A stretch of DNA of 64,000 nucleotides from Methylomonas paludis. GTDB lineage: Bacteria; Pseudomonadota; Gammaproteobacteria; Methylococcales; Methylomonadaceae. Positions 7,936-16,994 of the stretch are shown here, in pieces. Position numbers and translations under genes: made by a program. The DNA lies in contig NZ_CP073754.1 in NCBI RefSeq assembly GCF_018734325.1, positions 2,294,001 through 2,358,000 on the forward strand, given 5' to 3'. Below the pieces are notes generated by a model, which saw only the letters and a list, made by a program, of their open reading frames with translations, had not been told where the DNA came from and ran no database searches. The number at the start of each line of letters is the position of its first letter. The stretch's first letter is position 1.

Positions 7936-9366
7936 TTAGCGATTTTCCAGCAACAAATCCCGTGTCATATCGCCCAATTTCTTTAAAGCTTTTTCCAGTC
8001 TGTCATTCCACGGCACAGCACAGCTTAGACGAATATAGTTGGCATATTTTTTTTGGGTTGCGGAAAACAGCGAACCGGGGGCGATGATAATGCTTTCCTG
8101 GCTGGCACGGCGATGCAATTCCATGCCATCCACACCAGCCGGCAGTTCCACCCACAGTGCGAATCCGCCTTCCGGCTGGGTCACGCGAGTGCCTTCCGGA
8201 AACAGCAGACTAACGGCCTTGACGGTTAGAGCGATGTTACGCGCATAGTCTTGACGTACTTGACGCAGATAGCGGTCGTAACCGCCCTGCTCCAGCATGT
8301 GGGCAACAATGAGCTGGTTTAGGGTGGGTACGGCCTGATGCAGCATGTATTTGAGATTTTCAACTTTCTGCTTGTATCGTCCTGGTACCAGCCATCCTAC
8401 CCGCAAACCCGGAGACAGGGTTTTGGCGAATGAGTTGCAATACAGTACTTGGCCGTTTCGACTCCAGGCCTTGGCAACCGAAGGTCGCCGTCCCCCAAAA
8501 TACAGGTCGCCGTAGACATCGTCCTCAACCAACGGAATCTGCTGTTTTTCTAATAAATCAACCAAGGCCTGTTTATGCTGATCCGTCATGCAGGAACCCA
8601 GCGGATTATTGTAGTTGGAAACAATCAGGCAGGCTTTGATGGGCCATTGTTCAATAGCCAATTGCAGAGCATCCAGTGACAGGCCATTACGGGGGTGGGT
8701 AGGGATTTCCAGGGCCTCCATGCCGCAGGATTCGATGACTTGCAACAAGCCATAAAAAGTAGGTGATTCAATGGCGATTAAATCGCCCGGCTGGCAAATG
8801 GCCATTAGTGCCAGACGCACGGCTTCACGTGCGCCGTGGGTGATCACGATGTCATCGGGATGGTCGGCACACTGCAATTCCACCATGCGTTTAGCAATTT
8901 GCCGGCGCAATTCCTGATTACCCAGTAATTCATCGGTATCAAAGCAGCGCTTGCCAAAGGTGCGCGCCACTTTGCCGGTGGCTTGTTGTAGGGCATGGGC
9001 CGGTAAAAAGTCGGCATGCGGCACCGATGAGCCTAGATTAATCTGATATGGATCTTTGGCAGCACGCAATATTTGCCGGGTCAAGGTCTGGCCACTAACT
9101 TTGGCAGGTACAACCGGAGCGAGAGAGATTTCAGGCTCTATTACCGCTTGGCGATGAAAGCTGCTGACGTAGTAACCTGAGCGTAACCGAGCCTGGATGC
9201 GCCCACTGTCTTCCAGCAATCGGTAGGCTTCCAAGGCGGTTGAGATGCTGATATTTAATTGCTGGCTCAAACGTCGTACACCGGGCAGTTTTTCTCCGGG
9301 TTTATAGACACCCTGTTCGATATGGGCAATCACCGTTTCGGCAACGGTTTCATATAAGTGTTTCAT
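7936..9366 (-). CDS. MocR/PdxR-type GntR regulator with aminotransferase-like domain
   Basis: The product of 476 residues has an N-terminal GntR winged helix (LSQQLNISISTALEAYRLLE) and a C-terminal class I aminotransferase fold. The PLP lysine is visible in YCNSFAKTLSPGLRVGW, and SNYNNPLGSCM is also typical. I start it at the ATG at 9364-9366, five bases after the cupredoxin stop; a longer frame would overlap that gene. MocR proteins sense PLP or amine compounds and bind DNA. Its place as last gene of a multicopper oxidase-cupredoxin operon is unusual; it may regulate that operon or simply be co-transcribed. Target genes cannot be inferred from the sequence. Confidence 0.88.
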   Translation of the reverse strand: MKHLYETVAETVIAHIEQGVYKPGEKLPGVRRLSQQLNISISTALEAYRLLEDSGRIQARLRSGYYVSSFHRQAVIEPEISLAPVVPAKVSGQTLTRQILRAAKDPYQINLGSSVPHADFLPAHALQQATGKVARTFGKRCFDTDELLGNQELRRQIAKRMVELQCADHPDDIVITHGAREAVRLALMAICQPGDLIAIESPTFYGLLQVIESCGMEALEIPTHPRNGLSLDALQLAIEQWPIKACLIVSNYNNPLGSCMTDQHKQALVDLLEKQQIPLVEDDVYGDLYFGGRRPSVAKAWSRNGQVLYCNSFAKTLSPGLRVGWLVPGRYKQKVENLKYMLHQAVPTLNQLIVAHMLEQGGYDRYLRQVRQDYARNIALTVKAVSLLFPEGTRVTQPEGGFALWVELPAGVDGMELHRRASQESIIIAPGSLFSATQKKYANYIRLSCAVPWNDRLEKALKKLGDMTRDLLLENR

Positions 9367-9371
9367 ATTGC

Positions 9372-10205
9372 TTATCCAGGGTAGTCTTGGTTTTTTGCCG
9401 CGCCATTCATCACACGCATCATGCGCCGGCCTGCCCATGCCGCCAGCTCAAGTAGTTTAGTAGCACCCCATTTAATATTTTCGAGGGTGGCATACTTGCG
9501 ATAAATCCAGATTAGGATCGGAATTAATACCAAGCCCAGGAATGCCCCGGATAATACTCTGACAAAACCCAATTCTTGCTGGGTATGGCTTGCGGTTAAC
9601 TCCACAGCCTGCGCAGCTTTACCTGCATAATTATCAGCAATGAGCGGATCGCTAATACCAGGTATGGATGAAAATGTAAGACTGCCCTTACCTACCACTA
9701 ATTGCCCTTTCATGCCCTTTTCCATGTGTTGGGCTATGTCGCAATGCACCAGATAGGTTTTGTCATCGCTGGGAGCAATGAAACTACCAGTGATTTTAGC
9801 CGGGCCAGTGATTTCCAAATGAAACATGCCTTGGTTATACAGATTTTTTGGCAAACCATGTAACATCCATTGGTGGCGTACCTTATCTTCATTGATAAAT
9901 TCAACACTTACCCTGGAGCAAGGTTTTACCCGCCACTCATGCTGATCAAATCCAAATATCGTGCCGGAATATTTTTTGGCATATTGGCGTCCGGCACGCA
10001 CGGTAAAAAGCTTTTCTTCAGAGATTTTTTCGCAACCTGCCGGCAAGCGGTCTTTATTTTCTCCCATCACCATGCCGCCATCCATATCCATCAGATGACC
10101 GTAACCATGATCCATTAAAAGTGGATTGTGATCAACATTGCTTTGCCCGGCCAGACTGGCGGCAGACATCAATAATGAAATAGCATAAATAATAATATAT
10201 TTCAT
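9372..10205 (-). CDS. Membrane-anchored cupredoxin-domain protein
   Basis: The 277-residue protein has a signal peptide (MKYIIIYAISLLMSAASLAG), a His/Met/Asp-rich N-terminal stretch (MDHGYGHLMDMDGGMVMG) that may bind copper, then a cupredoxin domain. Likely type-1 copper ligands are His111 (RHQWMLHG) and the Cys155-His160-Met165 loop (CDIAQHMEKGM). A single transmembrane helix near residues 213-236 and a basic tail anchor it in the inner membrane with the copper domain in the periplasm. The gene lies 10 bp downstream of the multicopper oxidase and is probably its electron-transfer partner or a copper carrier (inference). I do not recognise a named gene. Confidence 0.8.
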   Translation of the reverse strand: MKYIIIYAISLLMSAASLAGQSNVDHNPLLMDHGYGHLMDMDGGMVMGENKDRLPAGCEKISEEKLFTVRAGRQYAKKYSGTIFGFDQHEWRVKPCSRVSVEFINEDKVRHQWMLHGLPKNLYNQGMFHLEITGPAKITGSFIAPSDDKTYLVHCDIAQHMEKGMKGQLVVGKGSLTFSSIPGISDPLIADNYAGKAAQAVELTASHTQQELGFVRVLSGAFLGLVLIPILIWIYRKYATLENIKWGATKLLELAAWAGRRMMRVMNGAAKNQDYPG

Positions 10206-10215
10206 GGCTACGCTC

Positions 10216-11934
10216 TCAGAAGTGGCTTTTCAAGCTTGTTAACATTGCAATCACGCGGTTACGCTGCATGATGCCCAGATAAACCAAACTCCCCAGTATC
10301 AGGCCCAAGCTAAATCCGCCGGCAGTTTGCGGCTGCGCGGCTTTCAACTGGTTTGAAGGCATGGATTCCGGCTGATTAAAACTGCCCTGATCCCAGTCCT
10401 GCCATACCGGATACTGACGCGCCCAATACTCTTTGGTAAAAAAAGGGGTTAAGTCCATGCCCAACGTTTTTGGCATGCCTTGGGGGTCGAGATATTCCCG
10501 ATAAGCCACCATGCTGATATTACCGCCATCACCGATGCCGTTTGTGGTAAAGGCGGTTTCGACATGGTCGTGAAACAGCCATAAACCCGAACCATAACTG
10601 TGTAAGCCGTCATCATGTGTATTGAGTTCAAGATCGACCCGTTGCGCGGGTGCCAGTGCGTAAACATCCCTGGTTACCTGCGCCACAGGATTTTGCTCAA
10701 CACCATCGTAATGGGTCTCGGTTGCCTTGTGGCCGTGGATGTGTAGCGCCATGCTCTCACTATGACCATTCAGAACTCTTAGTTTGATCCTTTCGTCTTT
10801 ATCCACCACGATCAGGGATTCCCTTAAGGTGTAGGGAAAGGCCCGACCATTGAGGACAAAATAATCATCGCTGGCTTCGGTAATGTCATATTCCTGATTC
10901 ATGGCTTGCGCAATCAGTCGCGGATCATTGGCTGACTGGGGAATTTCGTGTAATTCTTTGTCAAAAGACTGAAAATGCAGATCATATTCCCGTGCGTATT
11001 TCTCTAACACGGCCACAGAGGGATGGCGCACCTGACCGTCGCCGATATTAAAGGTTTGCACCCAATTATTGGGCCGGTTTTCTTCAATGACAAACAGACC
11101 GGCCATACCCATGGCAATATGGGTATGCGACTGCACATGGCAATGGTAATACATGGTGCCGGGTTGCCGGGAATTGATCACATAGGTTTTGCTTTGTCCG
11201 GGCATAATATCCATGCCGCTGGTTTGCCCCACCCCATCATTACCTTCCCCGCTTCTATCCTTGAAGGGATGATCAACACCGTGTAAATGTATGGCATGTG
11301 GAAAATAATGAGTATTTTCCAGCTCCAGCCAGACAGTATCGCCTTGTTCAATGCGTATGGTCGGCGACGGCAAACGTAATAGTGCATTGGCTTCCGGGCT
11401 GCCAAAGCCTTTGGTGGACATGTCACGCATTTTCGGCACGAAAACCCAGAAAGCCGGTTGTATCCCCGGGGCGATATCAAAGGTTGTAACATTTTCCGGG
11501 GTATCTGGAGAATGGCCGTTGATTTCCATGATTTCCAGTTTAATAACGATGCGATCCGGATCACCATCGCCATCCATATCATCGCTCATGGTGACGGCAT
11601 CCGGCGCCAGATTGGTCGCCATCAGGGTTTCCATGGAGATATTGTTAGTACCCTTGACAAAGGCCGCTATGTCGGCCGGATTATCAGGGTTACAGAGTCG
11701 AGACTCCTGATAGTTGACACCATCCAAATTACCCGCTTCCCGCCATTCCGGCGGCGAACCGCTGTTACAGAAAGGCTCGGATTGGCCTATTCCGACTTTT
11801 TTGGCTGGTGGTAAAGGCGTAACAGCCTGCACCGTACTTGCAACTAATATCAGCAAGCCGGAGCAGAGCAACTGTAGTTGGGCAGAGTTAAGGCTATATG
11901 AATTTTGTTCCGCACCACATTGCAAGTCCCACAT
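10216..11934 (-). CDS. Multicopper oxidase, periplasmic, with C-terminal membrane anchor
   Basis: The product (572 residues) begins at the ATG at 11932-11934, with GAGGTG upstream, and carries a signal sequence ending near STVQA. Copper-site motifs are HAIHLHG, YYHCHVQSHTHIAMGMAG, ALHIHGH and LFHDHVETAFTTNG. The Cys-containing type-1 signature is in the first half and the second-half motif lacks the Cys, unlike CueO or laccase, where it is C-terminal. An insertion rich in Asp/Gly (DDMDGDGDPDRIVIK) may bind calcium. A C-terminal hydrophobic stretch (GFSLGLILGSLVYLGIM) with basic tail could be a membrane anchor. It heads an operon with a membrane cupredoxin. Substrate is unknown; copper(I) or metal oxidation is plausible. 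Confidence 0.88.
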   Translation of the reverse strand: MWDLQCGAEQNSYSLNSAQLQLLCSGLLILVASTVQAVTPLPPAKKVGIGQSEPFCNSGSPPEWREAGNLDGVNYQESRLCNPDNPADIAAFVKGTNNISMETLMATNLAPDAVTMSDDMDGDGDPDRIVIKLEIMEINGHSPDTPENVTTFDIAPGIQPAFWVFVPKMRDMSTKGFGSPEANALLRLPSPTIRIEQGDTVWLELENTHYFPHAIHLHGVDHPFKDRSGEGNDGVGQTSGMDIMPGQSKTYVINSRQPGTMYYHCHVQSHTHIAMGMAGLFVIEENRPNNWVQTFNIGDGQVRHPSVAVLEKYAREYDLHFQSFDKELHEIPQSANDPRLIAQAMNQEYDITEASDDYFVLNGRAFPYTLRESLIVVDKDERIKLRVLNGHSESMALHIHGHKATETHYDGVEQNPVAQVTRDVYALAPAQRVDLELNTHDDGLHSYGSGLWLFHDHVETAFTTNGIGDGGNISMVAYREYLDPQGMPKTLGMDLTPFFTKEYWARQYPVWQDWDQGSFNQPESMPSNQLKAAQPQTAGGFSLGLILGSLVYLGIMQRNRVIAMLTSLKSHF

Positions 11935-11943
11935 AATAATCAC

Positions 11944-12146
11944 CTCGTTTAATGCTAGTTACGACGGTGACTACTTTAGGTGTTTGGCAACTTTGAATAC
12001 AGATTCAGAAATTTGTATTTTTCCAATAACAGATTGACTATCTTATGATCTGTACTGAGGATTTATCGGGAAAACTGTTATGGTGTTGGCGCCGGGACAG
12101 GCACATGCTGATGGCAAAATGCCCCCCCCCAATTATGGCTGGGTCA
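11944..12146. other. Intergenic region with a possible gene fragment and a poly-C run
   Basis: Upstream of the multicopper oxidase, the plus strand from about 12080 reads a short signal-peptide-like piece (MVLAPGQAHADGKMPPPNYG) and then runs into the antisense of the Nudix gene. A run of nine C residues occurs at 12122-12130. This may be the 5' end of a lost gene; I see no intact gene here. Confidence 0.3.
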
Positions 12147-12752
12147 TTACGCCGCCAACCAGCGCCGGCGTAAACTATCGCGATGGATATATAGCCACTG
12201 GATGGCAACAATGGGAATACCCGATTCGATGCTGCCGTCTTCCAGCATCTGAAACACCTGCTCGGCTTTCACTGCCCTAACCAAAATATCCTCGCCTTCT
12301 TCGGCCAGTCCATGCACACCGCCGATGCGGCTGCAGTCCACTCTACCGCAGAACAAAGTGATACGCTCCGAGGAGCCGCCAGGTGTGGTGTAAAACTGCA
12401 TAATTTCAAACAAATCGACTATTTCGCAACCGGCTTCTTCCTGAGCTTCGCGGTAGGCCACGTTTATGGCGGTTTCACCTACTTCAATAGCTCCGGCAAC
12501 AATTTCCAACAACCATGCCCGCTGCGGATCAGCGATAGCTCCCACCCGAAATTGTTCCAAAATAACGACTTCATCTCGCTCAGGATCGTAAAGCAATACT
12601 GCCACACAGTTGTTGCGGCGAAATAATTCCCGGCTAATATCGGCACTCCAGCCGCCATTAAACAATGTGTGTTTCAATTTGTATCGTTCCAGGCTGAAAA
12701 AACCCTGGTAAACCGTTTCGTGTTGCAGGACTTCAAACTGTTTGGCTGTCAT
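12147..12752 (-). CDS. nudF: ADP-ribose pyrophosphatase (Nudix)
   Basis: The 201-residue protein has a full Nudix box, GAIEVGETAINVAYREAQEE followed by AGCEI, matching GX5EX7REUXEEXGU. The N-terminal part (LERYKLKHTLFNGGWS, RNNCVAVLLYDPERDEVVIL) is typical of NudF/TrgB-type ADP-ribose diphosphatases, which hydrolyse ADP-ribose to AMP and ribose 5-phosphate in the cytoplasm. The start overlaps the stop of the upstream PQQ sugar dehydrogenase gene by four bases, so the two are co-transcribed. Confidence 0.9.
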   Translation of the reverse strand: MTAKQFEVLQHETVYQGFFSLERYKLKHTLFNGGWSADISRELFRRNNCVAVLLYDPERDEVVILEQFRVGAIADPQRAWLLEIVAGAIEVGETAINVAYREAQEEAGCEIVDLFEIMQFYTTPGGSSERITLFCGRVDCSRIGGVHGLAEEGEDILVRAVKAEQVFQMLEDGSIESGIPIVAIQWLYIHRDSLRRRWLAA

Positions 12753-13864
12753 GGTCGATAATCCACCTTGTAAACAGCACCAAGCTTGTCGTCACTGATC
12801 AACACACTGCCATCGGGCAATTGCAAAATATCGACCGGACGACCCAATACTTCGCCGTCCGGCTTCAGCCAGCCGCTGATGAAAACTTGTTCGGCATAAG
12901 GCAGGCTGTTTTTAAAGCGCACCAACGCTACTTGATAGCCTTGCGGGTCGCTCCGATTCCAGGAGCCGTGTTGCGCCACCAGTAACTGGTTACGATAAAT
13001 TTCCGGGAATTGGCTACCAGTGTAAAAACGCATACCCAGCGGAGCAATATGGGCAGTATATTTCCAGACGGGAGCGGTATAGTCCGTACAGTGTTTTTGC
13101 ACACCAAATTCGGGATCAGAGATGCTGCCAGCATGACAATAGGGGTAACCGAAATGCTGGCCGGTTTCCGTCCAATGGTTCAATTCCTCTGGCGGCAGAT
13201 TGTCACCCAGGTAATCCCGGCCATTGTCATGAAAGAATAATTGATGAGTTTTGGGTTGCCAGTCAAAACCGACACTGTTGCGAATACCACGCGCCAGAAT
13301 TTCCAGATGGCTGCCATCGGCATTCATGCGCAGCAGAGAGCCGAAGATCGGGTTTTCGGGATTACAAATATTGCAGGGTACACCCACAGCAGTGTAGAGT
13401 TTGCCGTCCGGACCAAAACGCAGATATTTCCAGCCATGATGTTTATCACTGGGAAATTTGTCATAAACCACAACCGGTTCGGGCGGATGTGCCAATTGTG
13501 TGCTGATGGCATCGAAGCGGATAATGCGCTGCACTTCCACAACATAAAGTGCGCCGTCTTGGTAGGCAACACCGTTAGGCATGTTTAAATGATCGGCAAG
13601 TAGATGGCGCTGTTCGGCATAGCCATCACCATCCTGGTCTTGCAAGGCATAAACCTGACCGTTGCGACTGCCCAGATAGATGACGCCATTATCCCCTAAA
13701 GCCAGGCTGCGGGCAGTGGGCAATTTATCGGCAAAGATGGAAATATGAAAACCGGGCGGCAATTTTAACTGCTGTAATACGGCCTGACTTGGGGCGCTGA
13801 CGGCAAAGGCCTGACAGCTAAAACCGGCTAGCAACAAGCAGGTGAGGAGTTTGATGACTTTCAT
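12749..13864 (-). CDS. PQQ-dependent soluble aldose sugar dehydrogenase-like (sorbosone dehydrogenase family)
   Basis: A 371-residue secreted protein with signal peptide (MKVIKLLTCLLLAGFSCQAFA) and a beta-propeller of the glucose/sorbosone dehydrogenase family. Recognisable blocks are LPPGFHISIFAD, KHHGWKYLRFGPDGKLY, CNICNPENPIFGSLLRMN, and QHGSWNRSDPQGY. Members oxidise aldose sugars in the periplasm with PQQ as cofactor and pass electrons to a membrane acceptor. The RFGPDGKLY and HGSWNRS blocks contain positions used for PQQ and calcium binding in the family. A PQQ enzyme fits with the pqqA and xoxF-like genes elsewhere in the window. Substrate unproven. Confidence 0.85.
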   Translation of the reverse strand: MKVIKLLTCLLLAGFSCQAFAVSAPSQAVLQQLKLPPGFHISIFADKLPTARSLALGDNGVIYLGSRNGQVYALQDQDGDGYAEQRHLLADHLNMPNGVAYQDGALYVVEVQRIIRFDAISTQLAHPPEPVVVYDKFPSDKHHGWKYLRFGPDGKLYTAVGVPCNICNPENPIFGSLLRMNADGSHLEILARGIRNSVGFDWQPKTHQLFFHDNGRDYLGDNLPPEELNHWTETGQHFGYPYCHAGSISDPEFGVQKHCTDYTAPVWKYTAHIAPLGMRFYTGSQFPEIYRNQLLVAQHGSWNRSDPQGYQVALVRFKNSLPYAEQVFISGWLKPDGEVLGRPVDILQLPDGSVLISDDKLGAVYKVDYRP

Positions 13865-13976
13865 TTCTTGATTCTCTGCAATAAACTTATCGGCATATTA
13901 TCACTCTATAGCCTTGACTTTAAGGGTTTCACCCCCAGTGTTTGTATAAACCCATCCACACCACAGGATTTTTGAT

Positions 13977-14852
13977 ATGAAACGAATATTTTTATTTTTA
14001 GCGACCAATATCGCGATTATGATTGCAATCAGCATCATATTCAATGTATTAGGTTTAAAGGGGGCACTTGACGCCCAAGGCGTGAATATTAATCTGGAGG
14101 GCTTACTGGCTATCTCGGCAGTGATTGGTATGACCGGCTCGGTCATTTCACTGTTGATGTCAAAATGGACAGCTAAAAACGCGATGGGCGTGCTGGTGAT
14201 CGATCATCCACATAACCAAACTGAGCAATGGCTGGTAAGTATAGTTGGGCGTTTGGCACACCAAGCCGGTATTGGTATGCCGGAAGTAGGTATTTTTGAT
14301 AGCCCGGAACCGAATGCTTTTGCCACTGGTGCAAATCGCAATAATGCCCTGGTAGCGGTCAGTACCGGTTTATTACAGCGCATGAGTGCTGACGAAGTGG
14401 AGGCGGTATTGGGTCATGAGATTAGCCATGTGGCCAATGGCGATATGGTAACCATGACACTGATGCAAGGCGTGATTAACACTTTTGTGTACTTTTTTGC
14501 CTCTGTGATTGGATACGTGGTAGACAGAACGGTGTTCAAGACCGAACGAGGCTATGGTCCGGCTTATTATGTAACCCAGATGATTGCGCAAATTGCGCTA
14601 TCGATTCTGGCTTCCATGCTGGTCATGTGGTTCTCCAGATACCGCGAATTTCGCGCCGATGCCGGTGGGGCAAATCTAGCCGGTCGGCAGAAAATGATTT
14701 CGGCATTGCAAGCTTTGCAACGTGTTAATGAACCCGCTGAATTACCGGGGCAACTGGCCGCTTTTGGCATAACCGGTACCGGCGTGCAACGTTTGTTTAT
14801 GAGCCATCCACCATTAGAGGAACGGATTACCGCTTTACAAAATAGCCGTTAA
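13977..14852 (+). CDS. htpX: Membrane zinc metalloprotease HtpX
   Basis: The 291-residue protein has two N-terminal transmembrane helices, the zinc motif GHEISHVANGDM (HExxH), two more helices, and the third zinc ligand Glu in RYREFRADAGGANLAG. It is an inner-membrane protease that helps quality control of misfolded membrane proteins together with FtsH, which is also in this window. The start is ATG at 13977 with an AGGA box. Its 3' end overlaps the convergent mobA end by four bases. Confidence 0.96.
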   Translation: MKRIFLFLATNIAIMIAISIIFNVLGLKGALDAQGVNINLEGLLAISAVIGMTGSVISLLMSKWTAKNAMGVLVIDHPHNQTEQWLVSIVGRLAHQAGIGMPEVGIFDSPEPNAFATGANRNNALVAVSTGLLQRMSADEVEAVLGHEISHVANGDMVTMTLMQGVINTFVYFFASVIGYVVDRTVFKTERGYGPAYYVTQMIAQIALSILASMLVMWFSRYREFRADAGGANLAGRQKMISALQALQRVNEPAELPGQLAAFGITGTGVQRLFMSHPPLEERITALQNSR

Positions 14853-15439
14853 TCAGGTTTTTGCTGCCAGGCCGCTAATTCGGTCAGGGTATTAATGTTG
14901 GCAAATATTTGCGGCTCGGCACTAAAATCAACCCGTTGGACAGAATGCTGCTGTAGCCAGTTTTGCAGTTTGCGTTCGCCGCCGGCGAGATAGTGATGCA
15001 GGCTGGTTTGCAACTGACTACGCACCGCCAAAAACACCGGATGCAGGCGTTCTCCATCATCGGCAACACTGATGTCATACCCGATTGTCAATGCAGCCAG
15101 TAAACGCTGGAGATGCCGGGTTTCGATAAACGGTGAATCGCAGGGCATGACCAGTAAAACCGGATACTGTGCAGTTTGCATGGCTGCCAGAATACCGGCC
15201 AGCGGACCATCGAAGCTCTGAGTAAGGTCACTGATCACCGGATAGCCCAATTGCTGATATGTTTGCTGATTGCGATTGGCGCTAATGAATAATTCATCAA
15301 CCAGTGGCGACATGGCCGCCAGAGCCGAACTGATGAGTGGCCGCCGCTTAAACAGTACCAAGCCTTTATCCTGCCGGTGCATACGTCTGGCCTGACCGCC
15401 GGCCAGCACTACACCACTGACTTTGTTTTGCCCGCTCAT
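14849..15439 (-). CDS. mobA: Molybdenum cofactor guanylyltransferase
   Basis: MobA (196 residues) transfers GMP from GTP to molybdopterin. The nucleotidyltransferase signature LAGGQARRMHRQDKGLVLF is at the N-terminus, followed by DGPLAGILAAM and LVMPCDSPFI with the metal-binding Asp. I start it at the ATG at 15437-15439 (MSGQNKVSG), since a longer frame would extend into the divergent lipoprotein gene. It is convergent with htpX. Confidence 0.93.
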   Translation of the reverse strand: MSGQNKVSGVVLAGGQARRMHRQDKGLVLFKRRPLISSALAAMSPLVDELFISANRNQQTYQQLGYPVISDLTQSFDGPLAGILAAMQTAQYPVLLVMPCDSPFIETRHLQRLLAALTIGYDISVADDGERLHPVFLAVRSQLQTSLHHYLAGGERKLQNWLQQHSVQRVDFSAEPQIFANINTLTELAAWQQKPD

Positions 15440-15453
15440 AATGGTAAGCTTTG

Positions 15454-15915
15454 ATGATGTTGAAGAATTTGATTTGGCCGGTGTGGCTGTTTTTGCTGAG
15501 CAGTTGTGCCACACCAGGACCACCCAGCGAGTTGGTGCCGTTTTACCAGGTGGAAACCCTTAAACCTTATGATGAGGTTTTGGCAGAACTTGAAGTGGCA
15601 ATAGCCGAACATAATTTTCGCATCACCGGCCATAGCCGAGTCGGTAAAGTGATACGTGAGCGTGGCGCAGTGAATTTTCCGGAGTATGACACCATTCAAT
15701 TTTGTAATCTGACCCTGGCGCAAACTGTACTGGAAATCAGCCCTCAAGCCATAGGTTTTATGCCCTGTAATGTGGTGGCCTATCAGTTTGCCGGTAAAAC
15801 CATCATCAAGACCCATTTGCTGCCGGAAGATAGCGATAATGCCAAATTAAACCAATTTGCCCGGGACATGAATCCGCAATTGCAACAAATAGTCGATTTT
15901 GCCGCACAACCATAA
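15454..15915 (+). CDS. DUF302-domain lipoprotein
   Basis: The 153-residue product begins at one of two adjacent ATGs (15454 or 15457), 14 bp from the divergent mobA start. It has a lipoprotein signal peptide with lipobox LLSSCA, then a DUF302-like domain: EVAIAEHNFRITGHSRVG at the start, the NLTLAQTVLEISPQAIGFMP core and a conserved Cys pair region (FCNLTL, MPCNVV). DUF302 proteins are small periplasmic or membrane-attached proteins of unclear role. A second lipoprotein gene follows after 36 bp. Confidence 0.7.
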   Translation: MMLKNLIWPVWLFLLSSCATPGPPSELVPFYQVETLKPYDEVLAELEVAIAEHNFRITGHSRVGKVIRERGAVNFPEYDTIQFCNLTLAQTVLEISPQAIGFMPCNVVAYQFAGKTIIKTHLLPEDSDNAKLNQFARDMNPQLQQIVDFAAQP

Positions 15916-15951
15916 TTTTAATAACATTAACAACAAAGTGATTAAAACACC

Positions 15952-16359
15952 ATGAATAAATTTTTGCCTTTGCCATTTTTAGTGCTCACTCTGCTGTCTG
16001 GATGCGCCAGCACCCCAGAAACGCCTGCCGTAGCTGAGCAAGCTGCTGCAGATACTGCCCCGGCAGTGACGTTTCTGAATGAATACCCTACCCGTGACCG
16101 AGTGGATTATGTACTGGAATGCGTTGCCAAACACGGCGGTCTGAGTTATATCAATCAATATGCTTGCGGCTGTAAACTGGATAAGATTGCCGACCAGTTG
16201 AGTTTTGCCGATTTTGAAGCCGCCAAAACCTTTGGTCAGATGCAAAAAACCCCAGGTGAAGCGGGCGCACCATTCCGTGACCCGGCTCAATCTAAAGATT
16301 TAAAAACCCGTTTGAAAGAAGCTGAGGCTCTGGCCGAAAAAGCCTGTTTTGTGAAATAA
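15952..16359 (+). CDS. Conserved lipoprotein with four cysteines, unknown function
   Basis: The 135-residue protein has a lipobox (LTLLSGCAS) and an Ala/Thr/Pro-rich linker. Its conserved-looking domain has Cys residues in VLECVAKHG, QYACGCKLD and KACFVK, plus an aromatic/charged FRDPAQSKDLKTRLKEAE helix. The Cys spacing suggests structural disulfides in the periplasm. I do not recognise a characterised family. It lies between a DUF302 lipoprotein and a small membrane protein, all in the same direction. Confidence 0.65.
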   Translation: MNKFLPLPFLVLTLLSGCASTPETPAVAEQAAADTAPAVTFLNEYPTRDRVDYVLECVAKHGGLSYINQYACGCKLDKIADQLSFADFEAAKTFGQMQKTPGEAGAPFRDPAQSKDLKTRLKEAEALAEKACFVK

Positions 16360-16382
16360 CTCATTTTTCAACTCTTATTCCG

Positions 16383-16922
16383 ATGGTGTTTATGTTCAAG
16401 CCACTAGCTACTGTGCAATACCCAAAATTTAAACTGGCTATCGTGGCATTACTGTTTGTAAATGTATTTCTATATGCATTGACCGACACGCTGACCAGCA
16501 CGATAGACGCGCTGGTCTGGCTGGCCTTGCTGATAATATATGAGCTGGAGGCAACTAAATTCTGGACAGCGTTGACTGCTGAGCGTCTGCGGCATATCCG
16601 CAACGTGTTGATTGTAGCAATCACTCTGGTATTTTTCAGTTATGTCAATACCAGTGAATGGCTGGATACTTTAAATGCATTATTCTGGTTTGTGTTGATC
16701 GGCTTGCTGGAACTGGAAATTCGTGCCCCGGATTGGGTAAAAACCCATCAAAACAACTTTTGGCTGGCAACTATATTGGTGTTTGCCTGTCTGATCGCAA
16801 TGGTATTCGCCTGGTTATGGCAAGGGGCATGGCTGGATGCTTATGATGGGGTGTTATGGATAGCGGCATTTGCTTTTATTGAAGTGGATTTTTTTCAATT
16901 TTTGAAATTGAAAAAACAGTAA
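16383..16922 (+). CDS. Small integral membrane protein, unknown function
   Basis: This 179-residue protein is almost all hydrophobic, with about five to six predicted transmembrane helices (for example LAIVALLFVNVFLYALTD, LVWLALLIIYELEA, NVLIVAITLVFFSYV, LNALFWFVLIGLLELEI, FWLATILVFACLIAMVFAWL). Three helix pairs end in a similar ELE(A/I) or IEVD motif, which suggests internal repetition of a two-helix unit. The start may be 16383 or the ATG at 16392. Function unknown. Confidence 0.6.
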   Translation: MVFMFKPLATVQYPKFKLAIVALLFVNVFLYALTDTLTSTIDALVWLALLIIYELEATKFWTALTAERLRHIRNVLIVAITLVFFSYVNTSEWLDTLNALFWFVLIGLLELEIRAPDWVKTHQNNFWLATILVFACLIAMVFAWLWQGAWLDAYDGVLWIAAFAFIEVDFFQFLKLKKQ

Positions 16923-16994
16923 TCAAGCCAAGTTTTCTCTGCTGGCTTTGCCCTAAAGTCAGCCCAGTAGTTTGTATAATAATGAGGTATTGAT

